The position numbers were made by a program, and so were the translations under genes. From CAWFKW01 sp963816535 (GTDB lineage Bacteria; Bacteroidota; Ignavibacteria; Tepidaquicellales; OLB5), in the NCBI GenBank assembly GCA_963816535.1, contig CAWFKW010000003.1, positions 1,550,001-1,614,000 on the forward strand: a stretch of 64,000 nt of DNA, read 5' to 3'. Of this stretch, positions 58,968 to 64,000 are shown piece after piece (the first letter of the stretch is position 1; every line of letters starts with the position of its first letter). The notes below the pieces were generated by a model. That model did no database searches, was not told the origin of the DNA, and saw only the letters and a list, made by a program, of their open reading frames with translations.

Positions 58968-59123
58968 ATGCAATGGGAACATATTTTATTTGTAGCTTTT
59001 ATAGCGCTGATATTCTTTGGCGGGAAGAAAATTCCTGAGATAATGGGCGGCCTAGGGCGCGGAGTAAAGGAATTCAAAAAAGCTACAAAAGATATAGAAA
59101 AAGACCTGTCAATAAAAGATTAA
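58968..59123 (+). CDS. tatA: Sec-independent protein translocase subunit TatA
   Basis: 51 aa: MQWEHILFVAFIALIFFGGK then KIPEIMGGLGRGVKEFKKAT and a short acidic/basic tail. One N-terminal membrane helix, the FGGKKIPE hinge motif and an amphipathic helix are all typical of TatA/TatE. The RBS AAGGAG lies 11 nt upstream, and a terminator follows. No tatB or tatC is adjacent, so it is an isolated single-gene unit, as often seen in Bacteroidota-like genomes. The tail is shorter than in E. coli TatA. Confidence 0.92.
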   Translation: MQWEHILFVAFIALIFFGGKKIPEIMGGLGRGVKEFKKATKDIEKDLSIKD

Positions 59124-59176
59124 CTCCTCTTCGAAACAGATTAATTATAAGATAATCGGAGTGGTGTTTTCTTTTT

Positions 59177-59214
59177 AAAAATTAAGGTGTGGTTTGCATC
59201 TTAATTTTTTTATT
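59177..59214 (+). terminator. Intrinsic terminator after tatA
   Basis: AAAATTAAG...CTTAATTTTTTTATTT: a nine-base stem with a 14-nt loop and T-run. Confidence 0.75.
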
Positions 59215-59318
59215 TCCATTTTTAGAAAAATTTTGTCAAATAAATAATTCCAATATAAATACTACTTACATTATAAGTAAATCGTAATAAAAATAAATTT
59301 CCACGGTTGCTTTTTTAA

Positions 59319-60260
59319 ATGATAAGGAATTATTTATTTCTGATTATTCTTATGATTCTTTGTTCCTGCGTCACAATTTGCGCTCAGGAACTGCATCTGA
59401 ATCAAAAGACAAGCTCAGGCAATCACCCGGACTCACTTTCTCTTTACGGGAACAACTTTTCAATTTCCAAAGCGGATACCGAAAATAACAATCTTAACTG
59501 GCTTCGTTTCGGCAGCCTGACGGGGTTTACAATCGGCGCCGTATTGTTCCTGCATAATTTTCAGCGGCATGCATGGTGGTCCGGCGAACGCGGAAATTTC
59601 CATATTGAAAACGACTGGGCTTATGCAATGAGTATGGATAAGCTCGGACACTTTATGGTTGGCGGCCTTATCGCTAAAACCATGAGAGGCGCATTCGAGT
59701 GGAGCGGAATGAAAGAGCGGGCGGCAATTTGGTTCGGGGCGCTGTTCAGCATAGCTTACATGACGGACATTGAAATCGAAGACGGCTTCGCAACAGCCTG
59801 GGGGTACAGCCCCGGCGATGAAATTGCAAATTTATCCGGCGACATATTTACGGTTGCCCAGGAATTATGGACTCCCCTGCAAACCGTGAATATGAAATGG
59901 AGCTATGTTCCCACAGGGGATCCGAATCATAAAGGCGATTTTCCAGATGACTACGGAGGGCAGGTTTTTTGGCTCTCTTTTGATGTGCGCGATTATATCG
60001 GAAATGAGCACAGGAATGAATTCACAGACTATATAAATTTAGCCGTTGGTTATGGCGTGCAGAAATATGAAGATTACGGCCCTGATGGCCGAATACAGAA
60101 TATATACCTCGGGATTGATTTCGACCTGCGCAAAATCATCCCCGGCAATTCCTCATTTATGCGGTTTGTTAAGAACTTTATCCATACATTTAAGATAATC
60201 CCGACGCCAGCAATAAGGTGGAACATAACAAAAGGGAAAGTGGGATTAGTTGTGAGATGA
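59319..60260 (+). CDS. DUF2279/YfiM-like membrane protein
   Basis: 313 aa. The N-terminal MIRNYLFLIILMILCSC could be a lipoprotein signal, although a second site after CAQ is possible. WLRFGSLTGFTIGAVLFLHNFQRHAWW is a membrane segment; DKLGHFMVGGLIAKTMRGAFEW and the following MKERAAIWFGALFSIAYMTDIEIEDGF, AWGYSPGDEIANLSGD are the conserved DUF2279/YfiM blocks with Asp/His/Glu residues that might be catalytic. The C-terminal third is beta-rich. Function unknown. Confidence 0.75.
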   Translation: MIRNYLFLIILMILCSCVTICAQELHLNQKTSSGNHPDSLSLYGNNFSISKADTENNNLNWLRFGSLTGFTIGAVLFLHNFQRHAWWSGERGNFHIENDWAYAMSMDKLGHFMVGGLIAKTMRGAFEWSGMKERAAIWFGALFSIAYMTDIEIEDGFATAWGYSPGDEIANLSGDIFTVAQELWTPLQTVNMKWSYVPTGDPNHKGDFPDDYGGQVFWLSFDVRDYIGNEHRNEFTDYINLAVGYGVQKYEDYGPDGRIQNIYLGIDFDLRKIIPGNSSFMRFVKNFIHTFKIIPTPAIRWNITKGKVGLVVR

Positions 60261-60327
60261 GAATAGTCAGACTTCGGAAAAAGGCGGTTCAATAATGAGC
60301 TGCCATTTACTTTTCTAGGGCTTCATT

Positions 60328-61404
60328 TCAAAAACTATACTGAGTCACAGTATTTATCGTGCCAATGTTGGTATTATACGCGTTGATCATATAATTATAA
60401 TAGGTGATAACGTTATCATAGCTGCGGCTGAATTCGCTTTCTTTTTTGCTTCCGCCATCTATGAATTTCTGCGTCGCCTTTACAAAATCTGTTACTGTCC
60501 TGGTGAAATAATCTTCAAAGGAATACTTAAGATATTTTGTCTTATCTGTAAACGGCGCGGATTCGACTTTATTTTTATCTGATTCAAACGCCGTTTGGAA
60601 TACGGTTAAATCGGCCTGAAGCGATGACGGGTCCGATGATTTATCCATATTCTTCAGCTTATCGTAAAATCCTTCGGCGCCATCCAGCGTGTTTTCATAA
60701 GCGTTCATAAGAATTGCGACCGCTTTCTGGTCCGGGTCTGAAATAGATTCCGGGTCCCTGTTCTTTCTTTTCGGTTTATATTTTTTCAGCATACCGTTAA
60801 ATTTATCGAATGCGTCTTTGAATTTAGCGTGCCGGCTCTTCATTTCTTCGTCAAGCTCCGCAGCTTTTGAGGGGTCGCTTTCAAATTCCTTGTCTTTAAA
60901 ATAGTCCGATGTCTTCTGCGCGGCGCTGTAATAGCTATCCATACTATCAAGCAGGCTTTTGAAAGAACTTTCTATATCCGCCTTCATATCTTTGGAAGCG
61001 GTGAGTTTTGAGAGCTCGCCGCCATCGAGAAACGAACGCTTCTGATCTTTAAGAACCCTTTCAAAATCTCCCACTTTAAAATCAAATCCAACGGTAACAA
61101 GTATCATTCCTTTTCTGATCGATTTCGGGGCCGGGATGTTTTCAATATATTCTTTGTTAAGTCCGTCGCCCGCTTCTTCTATTTTATTTGCGACGTCTAT
61201 GTACTTATTATAGAAATTCAGGTCCTCGCCGGAATCTCCTTCAACGGTTTTTTCTTTTTCCGTACCCTCTTTGTTATCAACCGTTTGCTCTTTGGTCTGG
61301 CCGTCTTTTTTTGACATCTTCTCCTTTATCTTATCCACCAGCGAGCAGCTTGTTGATACAAATAGCGTGAACAAAACTACGAATGCAAATTTTAGCTTGT
61401 ACAT
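60328..61404 (-). CDS. DUF3829 lipoprotein
   Basis: 358 aa. Lipobox VSTSC (Cys20), a Lys/Glu-rich linker of about 40 residues, then an all-helical domain beginning LNFYNKYIDVANKIEE and ending SRSYDNVITYYNYMINAYN, as in DUF3829 proteins of Gram-negative bacteria. Probably periplasmic face of the outer or inner membrane. Function unknown. It converges with the DUF2279 gene. Confidence 0.82.
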   Translation of the reverse strand: MYKLKFAFVVLFTLFVSTSCSLVDKIKEKMSKKDGQTKEQTVDNKEGTEKEKTVEGDSGEDLNFYNKYIDVANKIEEAGDGLNKEYIENIPAPKSIRKGMILVTVGFDFKVGDFERVLKDQKRSFLDGGELSKLTASKDMKADIESSFKSLLDSMDSYYSAAQKTSDYFKDKEFESDPSKAAELDEEMKSRHAKFKDAFDKFNGMLKKYKPKRKNRDPESISDPDQKAVAILMNAYENTLDGAEGFYDKLKNMDKSSDPSSLQADLTVFQTAFESDKNKVESAPFTDKTKYLKYSFEDYFTRTVTDFVKATQKFIDGGSKKESEFSRSYDNVITYYNYMINAYNTNIGTINTVTQYSF

Positions 61405-61732
61405 TTTTTAATAAGTTGATTTAATAACGTTCAAATTTAACGCTTAATTTCGGAAATGTTAATGCCGTTGCCTGAAAAAATCGGGGAAAAATTTTGCAGA
61501 TTGTTTTGGAAAAACTTTCGGGCCGCCCGTTTTGTTTTGTATTGGACGCGGTTAATTGCCGGGCAAAAATAAGCATAAATCTGACGCAAAAAGCAACTTG
61601 TATAAGCTGAAATGAGATTATATAAATTGGAGCGATAATGCTTGTTCTGCCTAACTGCTTACCTTGTTTAATCGTTGATATTTAGGTATTTTGTTGTAAT
61701 TTTCAAATAAAATTATCGTTTTCGCGCGAGTA
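61405..61732. other. Intergenic region between divergent genes
   Basis: No gene or recognised repeat. It should contain the promoters of the DUF3829 lipoprotein and the thiolase. AT-rich near both ends with a GC-richer middle (about 61505-61570). Confidence 0.4.
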
Positions 61733-62947
61733 ATGAGCAAAAAGGACGTATATATTGTTGACGCTACCCGAACGCCAATAGGTAAATATGGAGGCGCTTT
61801 GAAAGATGTAAGACCCGACGATATGGCGGCAGGCGTAATAAGAGAGATCGTAAAAAGAAATTTTGACGATAGAGGGCAGGACAGGTCTTTAATAGAAGAT
61901 GTCTTAATGGGATGCGCCAACCAGGCAGGAGAAGATAACCGCAATGTTGCGCGAATGAGTTTACTTCTTGCCGGGCTTCCCGTTTCCGTAGCCGGTTGTA
62001 CCGTGAACAGGCTATGCGGTTCCGGGATGCAGGCTGTATTAGACGGCGCAAGAGCGCTTGCGGCAGGCGAAGGCGATATTATTATAGCGGGCGGAACAGA
62101 ATCAATGACGCGCGCGCCTTTTGTTATGCCTAAAGCCGCAGAAGCGTTCACCCGCGCGAACGTTGTTTATGATACTACAATCGGCTGGCGATTTACCAAT
62201 CCGAAGCTTGCAAAAATGTATTACCCGTTTTCGATGGGAGAGACGGCTGAGAACGTTGCGCAGAAATATAAGATAAGCCGCCAGAGGCAGGATGAATTTG
62301 CGTTCGCGTCCCAGATGAAGGCGAAGGAGGCGATACTTGCCGGGAAATTTAAGGATGAAATAACGCCCGTCGAAATAAACCTTCGCGGCGAGATAAAAAT
62401 ATTCGAGACCGACGAGTTTCCCCGCTTCGATACAACAATGGAAAAGCTAGCAAAGCTGAAACCTGCATTTGTAAAAGAGAACGGAACTGTCACAGCCGGC
62501 AATTCATCCGGAATTAACGACGGGGCATGCGCAATACTATTGGCAACCGAAGAAAAGTGCGAGTCGCTTGGCCTGAAGCCGCGGGCAAGGATAGTGGCCG
62601 GGGCTGTCGCCGGCGTAGAGCCAGATTGCATGGGCCTTGGCCCGATACCGGCTTCTAAAAAAGCGCTGAGCAGGGCGGGAATGCAGATGAGCCAAATAGA
62701 GCTTGTAGAGCTTAACGAGGCGTTTGCGGCGCAGTCAATCGCTTGCATTGACGGGCTGGGACTTGACGAAAAAAAATTAAATGTTAACGGTGGCGCTATA
62801 GCGCTCGGCCATCCTCTCGGAATGAGCGGGGCAAGAATTCTTACAACGCTCCTTTTCGAAATGGAAAAAAGAAATTTAAAACTGGGCCTTGCGGCAATGT
62901 GCATCGGCGTAGGGCAGGGAATTGCTTCAATAATCGAAAAAGTATGA
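61733..62947 (+). CDS. Acetyl-CoA C-acyltransferase (thiolase)
   Basis: 404 aa. Catalytic Cys95 in NRLCGSGMQ, GGAIALGHPLGMSGARI (His) and MCIGVGQGIA (second Cys) make the full thiolase active site. Text such as TNPKLAKMYYPFSMGETAENVAQKY is typical of the FadA/PcaF/PaaJ branch, in which 3-ketoacyl-CoA is cleaved to acetyl-CoA and a shorter acyl-CoA. No hydratase or dehydrogenase gene lies next to it, so beta-oxidation of fatty acids or aromatic-derived acids cannot be separated. Confidence 0.92.
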   Translation: MSKKDVYIVDATRTPIGKYGGALKDVRPDDMAAGVIREIVKRNFDDRGQDRSLIEDVLMGCANQAGEDNRNVARMSLLLAGLPVSVAGCTVNRLCGSGMQAVLDGARALAAGEGDIIIAGGTESMTRAPFVMPKAAEAFTRANVVYDTTIGWRFTNPKLAKMYYPFSMGETAENVAQKYKISRQRQDEFAFASQMKAKEAILAGKFKDEITPVEINLRGEIKIFETDEFPRFDTTMEKLAKLKPAFVKENGTVTAGNSSGINDGACAILLATEEKCESLGLKPRARIVAGAVAGVEPDCMGLGPIPASKKALSRAGMQMSQIELVELNEAFAAQSIACIDGLGLDEKKLNVNGGAIALGHPLGMSGARILTTLLFEMEKRNLKLGLAAMCIGVGQGIASIIEKV

Positions 62948-63008
62948 GATTTGAAAATTGATGCATTGATTTTTCTTATCCCGTAATTTTCGAATCCATG
63001 ATCAAGAA

Positions 63009-63632
63009 ATGAATTTTCCGAACACATTAAGCTTACTGAGAATACTGCTGGCGCCGGTTTTCGCTTATTTATTTTTATCAGGCGAGCCTGTTTTGATAAT
63101 GATATCGTTTTTTGTGTTCACCGCCGCCGCGCTTACAGATTGGTATGACGGTTGGTATGCGCGCAAATACGGTTTCAAGACGCGCTGGGGACAGTTCCTT
63201 GATCCTCTGGCGGATAAGATACTTACATCAGCGGCGCTTGTGTGTTTTTATATAATAAACATCCGGCAGCCTGAATTTTTCGGGACCCATGAAGTAATTC
63301 CGATAGCGGCGCTTGTCGGGATAATTATATTCCGCGATATTGCGCTAACCGTGGCGCGCTCGGTCAGCGAGCTGAAAGGAAAAGAGTTTAACACATCGAT
63401 GATATCAAAAACGAAAACGTTCGTTCAAATGACGTACATTTTTATTATCATCGGATTTATGGCGGTCATGACTTCGTATCCCGCTTCAGCCGCCGGAAAA
63501 GCAACGGGGATGTTCCTGTATTCAGACTGGAATTATTATTTCCTGGCGCTGATAACCGCGCTGACGGTCGCAAGCGGAATTGCGTATATATTTGAATCGG
63601 GCTCTAAAAAAACTGTAAACGAAACAACGTGA
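63009..63632 (+). CDS. pgsA: CDP-diacylglycerol-glycerol-3-phosphate 3-phosphatidyltransferase
   Basis: 207 aa, about five membrane helices. The CDP-alcohol phosphotransferase motif is complete: Asp44-x2-Asp47-Gly48-x2-Ala51-Arg52-x8-Gly61-x3-Asp65-x3-Asp69 (TDWYDGWYAR, GQFLDPLADK). It makes phosphatidylglycerophosphate, the first committed step to phosphatidylglycerol and cardiolipin. The next gene, PgpA, removes the terminal phosphate, so the pair is a functional operon. Confidence 0.94.
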   Translation: MNFPNTLSLLRILLAPVFAYLFLSGEPVLIMISFFVFTAAALTDWYDGWYARKYGFKTRWGQFLDPLADKILTSAALVCFYIINIRQPEFFGTHEVIPIAALVGIIIFRDIALTVARSVSELKGKEFNTSMISKTKTFVQMTYIFIIIGFMAVMTSYPASAAGKATGMFLYSDWNYYFLALITALTVASGIAYIFESGSKKTVNETT

Positions 63633-63635
63633 ACT

Positions 63636-64000
63636 TTGCCGAAATTTAAGAGAAAACAGCAGATAAACGAAAATTATAAGGTTCCGTTCATTGTGAATCT
63701 TATAGGAAGCGGCCTGTTTACGGGCCATATCCCGTTTGCATCGGGTACCTTTGGCAGCCTTGTGGGCCTTGCGGTTTACCTGGCCGGCGGAGGCTCGGAG
63801 TATTACGTGCTGTCATTATTAATTGTGGTTTTCTTCGGCATCGGCGTTCTTTTTTCGGAAATAATGCGCAAGCGATACGGCGAAGATCCTCCGCAGGTTG
63901 TGATAGACGAAATTGTCGGACAATGGGTAACATACCTGGTAGGCTCGTTGTTTTTTGATTTCTTCTTTAAGGCAAAATCGTTTGACCCCGCATACCTCTT
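63636..64000 (+). CDS. pgpA: Phosphatidylglycerophosphatase A, cut by the window end
   Basis: TTG start 3 nt after the pgsA stop; 121 codons are visible and the frame is open to the end. IGSGLFTGHIPFASGTFGSLVGLAVYL and DPPQVVIDEIVGQWVTYL are the PgpA signatures, the latter holding the acidic residues thought to bind Mg2+. The enzyme dephosphorylates the product of PgsA in the inner membrane. The C-terminal part lies outside the window. Confidence 0.93.
   Translation, partial: MPKFKRKQQINENYKVPFIVNLIGSGLFTGHIPFASGTFGSLVGLAVYLAGGGSEYYVLSLLIVVFFGIGVLFSEIMRKRYGEDPPQVVIDEIVGQWVTYLVGSLFFDFFFKAKSFDPAYL

Noticed and set aside
58862..59077. Minus-strand open frame opposite tatA
   Set aside because: TatA on the plus strand has clear family motifs; the antisense frame has none.
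1..64000. tRNA, rRNA, riboswitch or phage genes
   Set aside because: None recognised by reading both strands of the gaps; a covariance-model scan would be needed to exclude short RNAs.

Overview
The window is one contiguous piece of a bacterial chromosome with an outer membrane. Several small PorT-like beta-barrel proteins, many lipoproteins with an N-terminal lipobox, ECF sigma/anti-sigma regulation, RimO, MntH, PgsA/PgpA and a mix of Shine-Dalgarno and SD-less starts point to the Bacteroidota/Chlorobiota/Ignavibacteriota group. An Ignavibacteria-like organism is my best inference, but no rRNA or other marker is present to prove it. I saw no tRNA, rRNA, CRISPR array, phage or intact transposase.

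Layout. 0.2-5.2 kb: a YbjN-like protein and a cytosolic HtrA-type protease with zinc ribbon and YbjN-like tail, separated by a broken GxxExxY gene; then a broken rifampin ADP-ribosyltransferase gene (arr) lying between two 78-bp structured repeats. 5.7-10.8 kb: a tight five-gene operon (LolA-like carrier, two FtsX-type permeases, LolD-like ATPase, outer-membrane barrel). 11.7-13.5 kb: a CHAD domain split over two overlapping genes, the second fused to a PgeF-type purine nucleoside phosphorylase. 13.5-17.2 kb: a small MITE-like element and two duplicated secreted repeat proteins. 17.5-21.4 kb: a membrane metallophosphoesterase with an internal twin-arginine motif, a methyltransferase and two barrel proteins. 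21.7-41.6 kb: an envelope-glycan or specialised-metabolism region with three radical SAM enzymes, GT-C and GT87 membrane proteins, an MsbA-like ABC exporter, GT9 and GT4 glycosyltransferases, four methyltransferases when the HemK-like one just upstream is included, two nucleotidyltransferases and a mazEF-type toxin-antitoxin pair. 41.7-45.7 kb: ECF sigma factor and FecR-type anti-sigma factor, divergent from a winged-helix/ATPase/STAS-like regulator. 46-64 kb: rimO, an intact GxxExxY gene beside a 27-copy 9-bp array, PEBP, SDR, pirin, glutathione peroxidase, mntR-mntH with a clear operator, a ferritin-like/VIT1 metal transporter, tatA, a thiolase and pgsA-pgpA (the last cut by the window end).

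The intergenic spaces are unusually rich in short palindromic repeats of several families. Some have entered coding sequence in frame, for example in the radical SAM gene at 39-40.5 kb. Three genes are broken by stops or frameshifts: GxxExxY, arr and a secreted protein at 55.6-56.4 kb. These may be true decay or, for the homopolymer case, sequencing error. The points most worth following are the split CHAD-PgeF arrangement, the GxxExxY modules bracketed by inverted repeats, the protease/YbjN pair, the arr locus between structured repeats, and the LolA-ABC-barrel operon.
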